Notes under the pieces: generated by a model | Told to the model about the DNA's origin: nothing | Seen by the model: the letters and a program-made list of their open reading frames with translations, nothing else | Databases searched by the model: none | Position numbers and translations under genes: made by a program | From: Kitasatospora sp. SUK 42 | Lineage (GTDB): Bacteria > Actinomycetota > Actinomycetes > Streptomycetales > Streptomycetaceae | Assembly: GCF_015776785.2 (NCBI RefSeq) | Contig: NZ_LFMD02000003.1 | Coordinates: 864,823-928,822 of the forward strand | DNA length: 64,000 bases | Reading direction: 5' to 3' | In this document: one piece after another, positions 50,701 to 58,706 of the stretch | Numbering within the stretch: the first letter of the stretch is position 1 | Layout of the letters: each line of letters opens with the position of its first letter

Positions 50701-50988
50701 GGTCTGGTCGCTGCCCCAGTGGGTGAGCCGCCGGGAGGGCCCGCCGTCCACCGGCACCACGTGCACCTCGGGAGCGCCGTCCCGGGTGGAGGAGAAGGCG
50801 ATGTGCCGGCCGTCCGGGGAGAACCGGGGGTGGTGGACCGGCAGATGGTCGGCCGTCAGCCGCCAGGCCCGACCGCCCTCCAGCGGGGCGAGCCAGAGAT
50901 CGTCCTCGGCGACGAAGGTGACCAGATCGCCGTGCAGGTGGGGGTGGCGCAGATAGGCGCCCGCGGAGGTGCTCAGGGAGTCCGTCAC
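47737..50988 (-). CDS. tricorn-type S41 peptidase
   Basis: 1083 residues, close to the size of archaeal tricorn. Residues 1-330 form a beta-propeller (FSPDGRHIAFSSTRDGAPEVHVV and similar blades), residues 350-690 a second propeller with a low-complexity acidic insertion near 570 (GGEDDEPKPGKDGDAAAADAA), then C1, PDZ (PGAAIRPGDAVLAVNGRPV) and C2 domains. Catalytic elements are visible: Ser-His in GTSHAYV, nucleophile Ser in LSGSDGD and the Glu of GVENRGVDPD. No signal peptide, so it trims cytosolic peptides, perhaps proteasome products. GTG start; weak ribosome binding site. Confidence 0.95.
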   Translation of the reverse strand: MTDSLSTSAGAYLRHPHLHGDLVTFVAEDDLWLAPLEGGRAWRLTADHLPVHHPRFSPDGRHIAFSSTRDGAPEVHVVPVDGGPSRRLTHWGSDQTRVQGWTADGRPIATTTAGEATLRRTWAHAVPLDGGEPVRLPYGPVGGLAFEPGGDRVLLGTPNNREPAWWKRYRGGRAGKLWLGRDEFARVHEELDGQLDSPMWVAGEGEQGGRIAFLSDHEGVAELWSSRPDGTDLRRHTTDPDGFYARNATTDGTRVVFHRAGDLWLLDDLDGAAPRRPDIRLAGPRSGRRPRPVHPAHWLESVAPDRTGRAGAVVVRGGVHWLTHREGPARVLDETPGVRGRLARVVPGEDGAQGVLWVSDAEGEDALEYAPAVHGAERRRLAAGLLGRVNSLVVSPDGRQAALGVHDGRVLLVTLADGAVHELDRSTDGEANGLVFSPDSAWLAWSRPVHGAGPYSLRQIVLADLATRTVGEVTQQRFVDTSPAFTADGRYLAFLSVRDFDPVYDAHVFDLSFPNGCRPYLVTLAADTPSPFGPRRAGRPLGGEDDEPKPGKDGDAAAADAAPTTRVDLDGIADRIVPFPVEGGRFEALRAAKGGVLWTRAPLLGELGDEAASLDDERPRPVLERFDLRKRRAEQLVHGVDRFAVSADGTRVAVLDEGELRIVPAGHKAGGEDEETTVDLARLRVTVDPAAEWRQMYAETGRLMRDNFWRPDLGGTDWAGVLERYRPLVERIGSHDELVDLLWEVHGELGTSHAYVLPYGRYTEPARRQGLLGADLVKDGDRWRIARILPGESSDPRARSPLAAPGAAIRPGDAVLAVNGRPVDPVTGPAPLLAGTAGQPVELTVAGKDGTDQRNPVVVPLADEEPLRYHDWVAGRRAAVRELSGGRLGYLHIPDMHTAGWAQLHRDLSTEMAKEGVIVDVRENRGGHTSQLVIEKLARRIVGWNVIRDTDHPVPYPMDAPRGPVVALANELSGSDGDIVNAAIQALGIGPVVGTRTWGGVIGIDSRYRLVDGTLVTQPKYAFWLENYGWGVENRGVDPDVEVPIAPHHWAAGEDPQLAEGVRIALAALAEDPARSAPPLPWA

Positions 50989-51058
50989 GCGGCCAGCGTA
51001 GGCAGCCTCGGGTTCGGGCCGCTCCGTTTTCCGCAGACTCCGGCCGAGCGGAAGTCCC

Positions 51059-51808
51059 TTACGACCAGCGGCCGGTGCGCCCCAGCAGCAGCGCCCCGGC
51101 GGCCACCCCGGCGGTGGAGGTGCGCAGCACCGAGGGGCCCAGCCGGTACGGCTTGGCGCCCGCCTCGGCGAAGGCGGCCAGCTCCTCCGGGGAGACCCCG
51201 CCCTCGGGCCCGACCACCAGCACGAGGTCACCCGCCTCCGGCAGCCCGGCGTGCGCCAGCGGCTCGGCGCCCTCCTCGTGCAGCACGGCGGCGAAGGCGG
51301 CCTGCGCCAGGACGGGCGCCAGCTGCCTGGTGGTCATCGGGTCGCACACCTCGGGGAAGCGCAGCCGGCGGGACTGCTTGCCCGCCTCCCGGGCGGTGGC
51401 CCGCCACTTGGCGAGCGCCTTGGCGCCGCGCTCGCCCTTCCACTGGGTGATGCAGCGCGAGGCGGCCCAGGGGATCACCACGTCCACGCCGACCTCGGTC
51501 ATGGTCTCCACGGCGAGTTCGCCGCGGTCGCCCTTGGGCAGCGCCTGGACGACGACGATCCGCGGGGCGGGCTCCGGCTCCCGGCGCACGGCGGCCACCG
51601 TGACGTCGATCGCGTCCTTGCCGAGCACCTCGGCGACCGTCCCGTCCACGCCGAGCCCCCGCCCGTCGGCCAGGGTCACCGCCTCGCCGGCCGCCAGCCG
51701 CTTCACCGCGGCCGCGTGCCGCCCCTCCGGCCCGTCGAGGCGCACCACCGACCCGGGCGCGGCGGCGGCGATCCGCTCGGTCTCGACGACGAAGACGGGC
51801 GCGGTCAT
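51059..51808 (-). CDS. rsmE: 16S rRNA (uracil1498-N3)-methyltransferase
   Basis: 249 residues, SPOUT methyltransferase. N-terminal PUA-like part (RLDGPEGRHAAAVKRLAAGEAVTLADG) and C-terminal knot with VQALPKGDRGELAVETMTEVGVDVVIPWAASRCITQW and the SAM-binding LVLVVGPEGGVSPEELAAF, PYRLGPSVLRTSTAGVAAGAL. GGAGG lies nine bases before the ATG. Lies downstream of dnaJ on the same strand, a common order (hrcA-dnaJ-rsmE), though a terminator separates them here. Confidence 0.97.
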   Translation of the reverse strand: MTAPVFVVETERIAAAAPGSVVRLDGPEGRHAAAVKRLAAGEAVTLADGRGLGVDGTVAEVLGKDAIDVTVAAVRREPEPAPRIVVVQALPKGDRGELAVETMTEVGVDVVIPWAASRCITQWKGERGAKALAKWRATAREAGKQSRRLRFPEVCDPMTTRQLAPVLAQAAFAAVLHEEGAEPLAHAGLPEAGDLVLVVGPEGGVSPEELAAFAEAGAKPYRLGPSVLRTSTAGVAAGALLLGRTGRWS

Positions 51809-51865
51809 GACGGGGGACCTCCAGGGGCGGGGCGGGGGAACGGAAGAGGTGCCGGGGCGGGCCGG

Positions 51866-51905
51866 AAAAACGGAAGGGGTGCCGGGGGTCGGCCCCCGGC
51901 ACCCC
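51866..51905 (-). terminator. intrinsic terminator between dnaJ and rsmE
   Basis: A 13-base perfect stem (51876-51888 with 51893-51905, TCGG loop) lies 11 bases past the dnaJ stop; on the minus strand it is followed by CTTCCG and then a TTTTT run (51866-51870). It likely limits read-through from heat-inducible hrcA-dnaJ into rsmE. Confidence 0.85.
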
Positions 51906-51916
51906 TGCGCGGACGG

Positions 51917-53056
51917 CTACCGGCCGTTGAACGCGTCCTTCAGGCGCGAGAACAGGCCCTGCTGGCCCGGCGCGAACTGGCCGGACGGGCGCTCCTCGCC
52001 GCGCAGCACCGCGAGCCGGCGCAGCAGCTCCTCCTGCTCGGCGTCGAGCTTGGTGGGCGTCTGCACCTCGACGTGCACTATCAGGTCACCCCGGCCGCCC
52101 CCGCGCAGATGGGTGATGCCCCTGCCGTGCAGCGGGATCGACTGGCCGGACTGGGTGCCGGGCCGGATGTCGACCTCCTCCAGCCCGTCCAGGGTCTGCA
52201 GCGGCACCTGGGTGCCGAGGGCGGCGGCCGTCATCGGGATGGTGACGGTGCAGTGCAGGTCGTCCCCGCGCCGCTGGAACACGCTGTGGGTGGTCTCGGC
52301 GATCTCGACGTACAGGTCGCCGGCCGGGCCGCCGCCGGGGCCGACCTCGCCCTCGCCGGCCAGCTGGATCCGGGTGCCGTTGTCGACACCGGCCGGGATC
52401 TTGACCGTCAGGGTGCGGCGGGCGCGGACCCGGCCGTCGCCGGCGCACTCGGGGCACGGGGTCGGCACGACGGTGCCGAAGCCCTGGCACTGCGGGCAGG
52501 GGCGGGAGGTCATGACCTGGCCCAGGAAGGAGCGGGTGACCTGGGAGACCTCGCCCTTGCCGCGGCACATGTCACAGGTCTGCGCGGAGGTGCCGGGGGC
52601 CGCGCCCTCGCCGTTGCAGGTGGTACAGGTGACGGCCGTGTCGACCTGGAGCTCCTTGGTGGTGCCGAAGGCGGCCTCCTCCAGGGTGATCTCCAGCCGG
52701 ATCATGGCGTCCTGGCCGCGCCGGGTGCGTGAGCGCGGGCCGCGCTGACCGGCCGCGGCGCCGAAGAAGGCGTCCATGATGTCGGAGAAGCCGAAGCCCG
52801 CCGCGCCTGCGCCGAAGCCGCCCGCCCCGCCGCCGCCCGGCGACAGCGGGTCGCCGCCGAGGTCGTAGACCTGGCGCTTCTGCGGATCGGAGAGCACCTC
52901 GTATGCGGCGTTGATCTCCTTGAACCGCTCCTGCGTCTTCGGGTCCGGGTTGACGTCCGGGTGCAGTTCGCGTGCCAGGCGCCGGAACGCCTTCTTGATC
53001 TCGTCCTGCCCCGCATCCCGTCGGACGCCGAGTACCGCGTAGTAGTCCGTGGCCAC
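51917..53056 (-). CDS. dnaJ: chaperone DnaJ (HrcA-linked paralogue)
   Basis: Co-chaperone stimulating DnaK. 379 residues: J domain with HPD at 32-34, Gly/Phe-rich segment at about 68-95, cysteine-rich zinc domain with four CxxCxGxG-type repeats (CTTCNGEG, CDMCRGKG, CPQCQGFG, CPECAGDG) and the C-terminal substrate domains. This is the second actinobacterial DnaJ, in an operon with hrcA rather than with dnaK. GTG at 53056 follows GGAG at good spacing; TTG at 53059 is the alternative. Confidence 0.97.
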   Translation of the reverse strand: MATDYYAVLGVRRDAGQDEIKKAFRRLARELHPDVNPDPKTQERFKEINAAYEVLSDPQKRQVYDLGGDPLSPGGGGAGGFGAGAAGFGFSDIMDAFFGAAAGQRGPRSRTRRGQDAMIRLEITLEEAAFGTTKELQVDTAVTCTTCNGEGAAPGTSAQTCDMCRGKGEVSQVTRSFLGQVMTSRPCPQCQGFGTVVPTPCPECAGDGRVRARRTLTVKIPAGVDNGTRIQLAGEGEVGPGGGPAGDLYVEIAETTHSVFQRRGDDLHCTVTIPMTAAALGTQVPLQTLDGLEEVDIRPGTQSGQSIPLHGRGITHLRGGGRGDLIVHVEVQTPTKLDAEQEELLRRLAVLRGEERPSGQFAPGQQGLFSRLKDAFNGR

Positions 53057-53129
53057 CAAATGCTCCGCTTGTTCCGCCTGTAGTAGTGCTGCGACTGAAG
53101 CCGCCGCCGGGTCTGGCGGCGGCTGCTTG

Positions 53130-54164
53130 CTACGACTCGGCCAGGATCTGACCCACGTACCGTGCCACCGCTCGCACCGCCCCCATTGTGCCCGGGTAGT
53201 CCATCCGGGTCGGACCGATCACACCCAGTTTGGCCACGCTCTCGTCGCCCGAACCGTAGCCGACCGACACCACCGAGGTGGAAATCAGCCCTTCGTACGC
53301 GTTCTCCCGCCCGATCCGGACCGTCATCGCGGCGTCCGTGGTCTCACCCAGGAGGCGGAGCAGGATCACCTGCTCCTCCAGTGCCTCCAGCACCGGCTGG
53401 ATGGTGAGCGGGAAGTCGTGCCCGAAGCGGGTCAGGTTGGCCGTGCCGGCCAGCATGATCCGCTCCTCGTTCTGCTCGGCGAGCGCCTCGAACAGCGTCG
53501 CCAGGACCGTACTGACGGTCGGCCGGTCGACCTGCTCGAAGATCGCCGGAAGGTCCTCCAGCAGGCCCGGGACGTCCGGCAGCCGCTGGCCGGCGGCGCG
53601 CGCGTTGATCCGCGCCCGCAGGTCGGCCAGGACCGTCTCACCGACCGTGCCCGGGCAGTCGACCATCCGCTGCTCGACCCGGCCGGTGTTGGTGATCAGG
53701 ACCAGCATCACCTTGGCCGGGGCCAGCGCCACCAGCTCGATGTGCCGGACGGTGGAGCGGGTCAGCGAGGGGTACTGCACCACGGCGACCTGCCGGGTCA
53801 GCTGGGCGAGCAGCCGCACCGTGCGGGCCACCACGTCGTCGAGGTCGACGGCGCCGTCGAGGAAGTGCCGGATCGCCCGGCGCTCCGGGGCGCTCATCGG
53901 CTTGATCTCGGCGAGCTTGTCGACGAAGAGGCGGTACCCCTTGTCGGTGGGGATGCGCCCGGCACTGGTGTGCGGCTGGTGGATGTAACCCTCCTCCTCC
54001 AGCGCCGCCATGTCGTTGCGCACCGTCGCCGGGGACACCCCGAGGTTGTGCCGCTCGACGAGTGCCTTGGAGCCGACCGGCTCCTCCGTCCCCACGTAGT
54101 CCTGGACGATCGCGCGCAGCACGGCGAGCTTGCGATCGTCCAGCTGGCGGACCTCACCGGCCAT
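53130..54164 (-). CDS. hrcA: heat-inducible transcription repressor HrcA
   Basis: 344 residues. N-terminal winged helix ([74 protein letters not shown]) is diagnostic; a GAF-like dimerisation part follows, ending with the [14 protein letters not shown] segment ([16 protein letters not shown]). It represses CIRCE-bearing genes and folds with GroEL help. ATG at 54164 has GGAGGTG nine bases upstream; a CIRCE site precedes it. Operon with dnaJ, 73 bases between genes. Confidence 0.98.
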   Translation of the reverse strand: MAGEVRQLDDRKLAVLRAIVQDYVGTEEPVGSKALVERHNLGVSPATVRNDMAALEEEGYIHQPHTSAGRIPTDKGYRLFVDKLAEIKPMSAPERRAIRHFLDGAVDLDDVVARTVRLLAQLTRQVAVVQYPSLTRSTVRHIELVALAPAKVMLVLITNTGRVEQRMVDCPGTVGETVLADLRARINARAAGQRLPDVPGLLEDLPAIFEQVDRPTVSTVLATLFEALAEQNEERIMLAGTANLTRFGHDFPLTIQPVLEALEEQVILLRLLGETTDAAMTVRIGRENAYEGLISTSVVSVGYGSGDESVAKLGVIGPTRMDYPGTMGAVRAVARYVGQILAES

Positions 54165-54236
54165 GGGGCACGCACCTCCGTCTTCGCACGTTGTCCGTCT
54201 GTGATGCTGCGGGGCCGCTCCGGAAGGACCCCGGCC

Positions 54237-54263
54237 TTGGCACTCAACGCACACGAGTGCCAA
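54237..54263. promoter_or_regulatory. CIRCE operator of hrcA-dnaJ
   Basis: TTGGCACTC-N9-GAGTGCCAA, perfect 9-base arms with a 9-base spacer, differing from the consensus arm TTAGCACTC at one base, compensated in both arms. It lies 72 bases upstream of hrcA, so HrcA should repress its own operon. The divergent htpX gene starts 170 bases to the right and could also be influenced. Confidence 0.95.
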
Positions 54264-54432
54264 AACCGTACCTGCCAGTGTAAGGCCCGGGTCCTACCGC
54301 AGGAACGGCCCGGCCGGGGTGATCCTGCCCGCACTCCCGGGCGGCCGTCCCGATACTCCCCGTGCGGAGGGTGGTGCTCAGGGGCCGTCCGGGTGGCAGC
54401 ATCGGAAGCGACGGCGAATGGAGGAGCAAGCG

Positions 54433-55353
54433 ATGTCGAGCTCGGGCCAGCACACCCGTTTCGCGCCTGACCGCGGCCTGACCAGCCGCATGGTCGCGAC
54501 GATGTTCGTGATCGGGCTGCTGTACGTAGGTTTCACGGGCCTGCTGATCGCGCTGCTGCGCGGGGCCTGGCCGCTGATCGTGCTGATCTCCGGCGGGCTG
54601 TTCGTGGCCCAGTTCTGGTTCAGCGACAAGATCACCGAGCGGGCGATGGGCGCCCGCGAGGTGAGCGAGGAGCAGTACCCCCAGCTGCACGGCACGATCG
54701 ACCGGCTCTGCGCCCTGGCCGACATGCCCAAGCCCCGCGTGGCGGTCGCCGACAACGACATGCCCAACGCCTTCGCGACCGGCCGCAACCCGCAGAACGC
54801 GGTGGTGTGCGTCACCACCGGCCTGCTGCGCCGGCTCGAACCGGAGGAGCTGGAGGGCGTCCTGGCGCACGAGCTGTCGCACGTCGCCCACCGGGACGTC
54901 GCGGTGATGACCATCGCCGGCTTCCTCGGCGTGCTCGCCGGGGCGATGACCCGGATCGCCATGTACGGCGGCTTCATGGGCGGCGGGCGCAACAACAACG
55001 ACCAGAACGCGGCCATCGCGGCGCTGGTCATCCCACTGGTGTCGATCGCCGTCTACGCGATCAGCTTCCTGCTCACCCGGCTGCTCTCCCGCTACCGCGA
55101 GCTGGCCGCCGACCGGGCCGCCGCCCAGCTCACCGGCCGGCCCAGCGCCCTGGCCTCGGCCCTCACCAAGGTGACCGGGCAGATCGCGGCCATCCCCACC
55201 GAGGACCTGCGCAGGTCGCAGCCGTACAACGCCTTCTACTTCGCCCCCGCGCTGAGCGCCCGGGAGACCGCCGCGCAGCTGTTCTCCACCCACCCGACGC
55301 TGGAGAAGCGGCTGGCGCAGCTGGCGAAGATCTCCGAGCAGCTCGGCCGCTGA
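54433..55353 (+). CDS. htpX: HtpX-like M48 membrane metalloprotease
   Basis: 306 residues. Two N-terminal membrane helices (VATMFVIGLLYVGFTGLLIALL and WPLIVLISGGLFVAQFWF), the zinc motif VLAHELSHVAHRD (H146, E147, H150), a further hydrophobic segment (AALVIPLVSIAVYAISFLLTRLL) and the third ligand Glu in SRYRELAADRAAA. Degrades misfolded membrane proteins. GGAGGAG lies seven bases before the ATG. Followed by pspAB. Confidence 0.96.
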   Translation: MSSSGQHTRFAPDRGLTSRMVATMFVIGLLYVGFTGLLIALLRGAWPLIVLISGGLFVAQFWFSDKITERAMGAREVSEEQYPQLHGTIDRLCALADMPKPRVAVADNDMPNAFATGRNPQNAVVCVTTGLLRRLEPEELEGVLAHELSHVAHRDVAVMTIAGFLGVLAGAMTRIAMYGGFMGGGRNNNDQNAAIAALVIPLVSIAVYAISFLLTRLLSRYRELAADRAAAQLTGRPSALASALTKVTGQIAAIPTEDLRRSQPYNAFYFAPALSARETAAQLFSTHPTLEKRLAQLAKISEQLGR

Positions 55354-55379
55354 CACCCGTACCGCCTGAAAGGACCGCC

Positions 55380-55964
55380 GTGGGATTCCTGGACGCCCTG
55401 TTCGGCCGCACCAAGCCCGTCAAGCCCGACCTCGACCAGCTGTTCGGGCTTCCGTCGGCCGCGCTCACCCTGGAGGCCGGGGCCGGGTTCCTCCCCACCG
55501 GGCTCGGCTCCGTCTGCTTCGCGGCCGTCGAGGGCGGGGCCTTCGTCCAGGTCGAGCAGCAGGTGCGGGCGCTGCTGGACGCCGACACCGAGCGCGGCGG
55601 CGCCCCGGTGGAGGCCTCCAAGGACGCCTACGGCTACTCCTGGCTGCTCGCCCGGCACCGGCCCGAGGAACTGCCGGAGCTGGTCAACGACCTGCACGCG
55701 GTCAACAGCGAGCTGGAGGCGAACGGCTTCGGGCCCCAGCTGCTCTGTTCGCTGGTGGGCTTCCGCAACGGGGAGGGGCAGTCGCTGGCGCTGGTCTACC
55801 TCTACAAGCGCGGCACCTTCTACCCCTTCGCCCCGATGCCCGGCGGCGGGGAGAAGCGCAACAGCCCGCTGGAGCTCCAGGTCAACGCGATGCTGGGGAA
55901 CGACCTGCGGCTGGAGAAGGAGCTGAGCCGCTGGTTCCCCCTCTGGGGCGCGCCGGGGCTCTGA
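55380..55964 (+). CDS. pspAB: PspA-associated protein PspAB
   Basis: 194 residues. The start MGFLDALFGRTKPVKPDLDQLFGLPSAALTLEA and the body (GLGSVCFAAVEGGAFVQVEQQVRALLD, DAYGYSWLLARHRPEELPELVNDLHAVNSELEANGFGPQLLCSLVGFRN, YLYKRGTFYPFAPMPG) match the PspAB family seen with htpX or PspA in actinobacteria. Soluble, no membrane segment. GTG at 55380 has AAGGA six bases upstream. 26 bases after htpX; probably one transcript and a shared envelope-stress role, which is inferred. Confidence 0.88.
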   Translation: MGFLDALFGRTKPVKPDLDQLFGLPSAALTLEAGAGFLPTGLGSVCFAAVEGGAFVQVEQQVRALLDADTERGGAPVEASKDAYGYSWLLARHRPEELPELVNDLHAVNSELEANGFGPQLLCSLVGFRNGEGQSLALVYLYKRGTFYPFAPMPGGGEKRNSPLELQVNAMLGNDLRLEKELSRWFPLWGAPGL

Positions 55965-55988
55965 CGGCCGGTCCGCCCTCCCTATGAT
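55961..55988 (+). promoter_or_regulatory. promoter for a leaderless DUF3097 mRNA
   Basis: CTGACG (55961-55966), 16 bases, TATGAT (55983-55988). The near-consensus -10 ends seven bases before ATG 55996, so transcription should begin at that ATG; no ribosome binding site exists there. The -35 overlaps the pspAB stop. Confidence 0.65.
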
Positions 55989-55995
55989 CACCCGT

Positions 55996-56829
55996 ATGCG
56001 CAGCCGCCAGTACGGACCGGACCTGACCCCGCCGTGGAAGAAGCAGGCCCCCGCCCCCGAGGTCCCCGCCGAGCGGGACCTCGTCGTCGAGGAGGCCGCC
56101 AGCGGCTTCTGCGGGGCGGTGGTGCGGTGCGAGAAGACCGCCGAGGGGTTCACCGTCACCCTGGAGGACCGCTTCGGCAAGCACCGGGTGTTCCCGCTGG
56201 TCCCGCGCGGCTTCCTGCTGGAGGGCCGGGTCGTCACCCTGGTCCGCCCCACCGGCCCGGCCGCGCCCCGCACCCCCGCCCGCACCGCCTCCGGCTCCAT
56301 CGCCGTCCCGGGCGCCCGCGCCCGGGTCGCCCGCGAGTCCCGCATCTACGTCGAGGGCCGGCACGACGCCGAGCTGGTCGAGCGGGTCTGGGGCGACGAC
56401 CTGCGGATCGAGGGCGTGGTCGTCGAGTACCTCCAGGGCATCGACGACCTTCCCGCGATCGTCGCCGACTTCGCCCCCGGCCCCGGCCGCCGCCTCGGCG
56501 TCCTGGTCGACCACCTGCTCCCCGGCACCAAGGAACACCGCATCGCCGCCCAGGTCACCGGCGATTCGGTGCTGGTCGTCGGCCACCCCTACATCGACAT
56601 CTGGCAGGCCGTGAAGCCCTCCAGCGTCGGCATCCCCGCCTGGCCCGCCGTCCCCCGCGGCGAGGACTGGAAGGAGGGCACCTGCCGCCGCCTCGGCTGG
56701 CCGGTGGACACCCCGGCGGCCTGGAAGCACATCCTGTCGAAGGTCGACAGCTACAAGGACCTGGAGCCCGAACTGCTGGCGAAGGTCGAGGAGTTGATCG
56801 ACTTCACGGCCCTGCCGGGTCAGGAGTAG
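55996..56829 (+). CDS. DUF3097 family protein
   Basis: 277 residues. Conserved features include a basic start (MRSRQYGPDLTPPWKKQ), DFR-like beta strands in residues 25-85, then RIYVEGRHDAELVERVWGDDLRIEGVVVEYLQGIDDLP, LGVLVDHLLPGTKEHRIA and VVGHPYIDIWQAVKP. The EGxxDAELVE and VDHL elements look like a TOPRIM-type nucleotidyl fold, but a function is not established. Start at 55996 rather than the ATG at 55984, which lies inside the -10 element. Its end overlaps the converging Uma2 gene by 10 bases. Confidence 0.85.
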   Translation: MRSRQYGPDLTPPWKKQAPAPEVPAERDLVVEEAASGFCGAVVRCEKTAEGFTVTLEDRFGKHRVFPLVPRGFLLEGRVVTLVRPTGPAAPRTPARTASGSIAVPGARARVARESRIYVEGRHDAELVERVWGDDLRIEGVVVEYLQGIDDLPAIVADFAPGPGRRLGVLVDHLLPGTKEHRIAAQVTGDSVLVVGHPYIDIWQAVKPSSVGIPAWPAVPRGEDWKEGTCRRLGWPVDTPAAWKHILSKVDSYKDLEPELLAKVEELIDFTALPGQE

Positions 56830-57377
56830 GTCTGGAACTCCGAGGTGTCGAGCGTGACGCCGAGCAGGTCCACCGGGATCGACTCTCCGAACTTGGTGGT
56901 CCGCTCGGACACGTAGTCCGGCAGCCCCGAGGCGCTCGACCTGGTCGGTTCCGTCAGCAGCACGCATACAGCCTTGATCGGATCGACGATCAGGTACACG
57001 GGGATGGTGCCCTCTGCATAGAGCTCTCGCTTGGTCCGATAGTCACGCAACACGCTGGTCTTCGAGACCACCTCGACCACCAATGTGAGAACGGGCGCGG
57101 GAACCAAGCGACCCGGGCCCTCGAAAGCATCCCGCTCGAACACGACCAGGTCCGGCTGCGGCTCGCTCGTCAATTCGGGAAGACCGATGTCCTGCGTGGT
57201 CAGACGGTGCCATCGCGCCCGAGGGAGTTGGTCCCGAATGGCTTCGACAATGATGTTGTGGACCAGGTCCGGCCCGGCCATCATCACGATTTCCCCCCTG
57301 AGGAGCTCAGCCTTGTAACCCTCCGGGACCTCCAGGTTCTCGAAGATCCCGGTCATCCGATCATCGATGGCGGTCAT
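56820..57377 (-). CDS. Uma2 (DUF820) family putative endonuclease
   Basis: 185 residues of the DUF820 PD-(D/E)XK fold: YKAELLRGEIVMMAGPDLVHNIIVEAI at the start, core strands with PQPDLVVFERDAF and VLTLVVEVVSKTSVLRDYRTKRELYAEGTIPVYLIVDP carrying the D and E-x-V residues. Streptomyces genomes hold many copies of unknown role. The gene is visibly less GC-rich than its neighbours (for example around 57000-57250), suggesting separate acquisition. GGAGGG lies about ten bases before the ATG. It ends overlapping DUF3097. Confidence 0.92.
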   Translation of the reverse strand: MTAIDDRMTGIFENLEVPEGYKAELLRGEIVMMAGPDLVHNIIVEAIRDQLPRARWHRLTTQDIGLPELTSEPQPDLVVFERDAFEGPGRLVPAPVLTLVVEVVSKTSVLRDYRTKRELYAEGTIPVYLIVDPIKAVCVLLTEPTRSSASGLPDYVSERTTKFGESIPVDLLGVTLDTSEFQTYS

Positions 57378-57418
57378 GGCGCGCTCCCTCCGACGGCTGA
57401 CACCCACGTTAACGAATG

Positions 57419-58648
57419 TCAGTCCACGAGGTCACGTACTACTGCATCCGCCAGCAGCCGGCCCTGGAGGGTGAGGGCGGCGCGGCCCTGCTCGTAGGGC
57501 TCCGCGGCGAGGAGGCCGTCGGCCAGGGCCCGGTCGGCGGCCTTGCGGCCGGCGGGGGCGAGGAGGTCGAGGGGGACGCCCTGCTCCAGGCGCAGCTCCA
57601 GCAGGATGCGCTCGACCCGGCGGTCCTCGTCCGACAGGACCTCGCGGCCCTGGGCGGGGGTGCGGCCCTCGGCGAGGGCCTGGGCGTAGGCGGCGGGGTG
57701 CTTGGCGTTCCACCAGCGGACACCGCCGATGTGGCTGTGGGCGCCGGGGCCGGCGCCCCACCAGTCGGCGCCGGTCCAGTAGAGCTCGTTGTGGCGGCAG
57801 CGGCCCTCGGGGGTGGTGGCCCAGTTGGAGACCTCGTACCAGGAGTAGCCGGCCCCGCTCAGCGCCTGCTCGGCGATCAGGTAGCGGTCGGCGTGCACGT
57901 CGTCGTCGATCATCGGCAGTTCGCCGCGCTTGACCCGGGCGGCGAGCCGGGTGCCGTCCTCGACGATCAGGGAGTACGCGGAGACGTGGTCCGGCCCGGC
58001 GCCGATCGCGGCGTCCAGGGAGGCCCGCCAGTCGTCGTCGGACTCGCCGGGGGTGCCGTAGATCAGGTCGAGGTTGACGTGCTCGAAACCGGCCGCGCGG
58101 GCCTCGGCCACGCAGGCCTCGGGGCGCCCCGGGGTGTGGTGGCGGTCGAGGAGCTGGAGGACGTGCGGGCGGGCGCTCTGCATGCCGAAGGAGATCCGGT
58201 TGTAGCCGCCCTCGCGCAGCTCGGCCAGGTACGCCGGGTCGACGGACTCCGGGTTCGCCTCGGTGGTGACCTCGGCGTCCGGCGCGAGCCCGAACTCCTC
58301 GCGCAGCGCGGCGAGCATCTTCACCAGGTCGCGGGCCGGCAGCAGGGTGGGGGTGCCGCCGCCGAGGAAGACGGTCCGCACCGGCAGGTCCGCCTCCCCC
58401 AGCACCCTGCGGGCCAGCCGGATCTCGGCGACCACGTTGTCCGCGTACGTCTCCTGCGAGGCGACGGCCCCGGAGGAACGCAGCTCGGTGGCCGTGTAGG
58501 TGTTGAAGTCGCAGTAGCCGCAGCGGCTGGCGCAGTACGGCACGTGCAGGTAGAAACCGAACGGCCGCCGCCCCAGCCCGGTGAGGGCGTGCGCGGGCAG
58601 GGAACCGTCGGACGGCACCGGTTCGCCGTCAGGGAGTGCGGAGGGCAT
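57419..58648 (-). CDS. hemW: HemW-type radical SAM protein
   Basis: 409 residues. Radical SAM cluster motif CASRCGYC (C39, C43, C46) followed by DFNTY, then GGGTPTLL, the EANPESVD motif, SFGMQSARPHVLQLLDRHHT, VNLDLIYGTPGESDDDW, and a C-terminal HemN_C-like domain. HemW inserts or handles heme for respiratory enzymes rather than oxidising coproporphyrinogen; the family lacks the extra N-terminal residues of true HemN. Located after hrcA/htpX as in other Streptomyces. Not clearly in an operon. Confidence 0.95.
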   Translation of the reverse strand: MPSALPDGEPVPSDGSLPAHALTGLGRRPFGFYLHVPYCASRCGYCDFNTYTATELRSSGAVASQETYADNVVAEIRLARRVLGEADLPVRTVFLGGGTPTLLPARDLVKMLAALREEFGLAPDAEVTTEANPESVDPAYLAELREGGYNRISFGMQSARPHVLQLLDRHHTPGRPEACVAEARAAGFEHVNLDLIYGTPGESDDDWRASLDAAIGAGPDHVSAYSLIVEDGTRLAARVKRGELPMIDDDVHADRYLIAEQALSGAGYSWYEVSNWATTPEGRCRHNELYWTGADWWGAGPGAHSHIGGVRWWNAKHPAAYAQALAEGRTPAQGREVLSDEDRRVERILLELRLEQGVPLDLLAPAGRKAADRALADGLLAAEPYEQGRAALTLQGRLLADAVVRDLVD

Positions 58649-58706
58649 GACCCCATTGTCCCGTACGACCCACCCGAACCGGTGAGCCGTACGGGACGGG
58701 CCTGTC

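Noticed and set aside
47482..51450. A 1322-codon open frame antisense to the tricorn gene
   Set aside because: It is a shadow of high GC content: it lacks a ribosome binding site, family motifs and sensible composition, whereas the opposite strand encodes a full tricorn protease.
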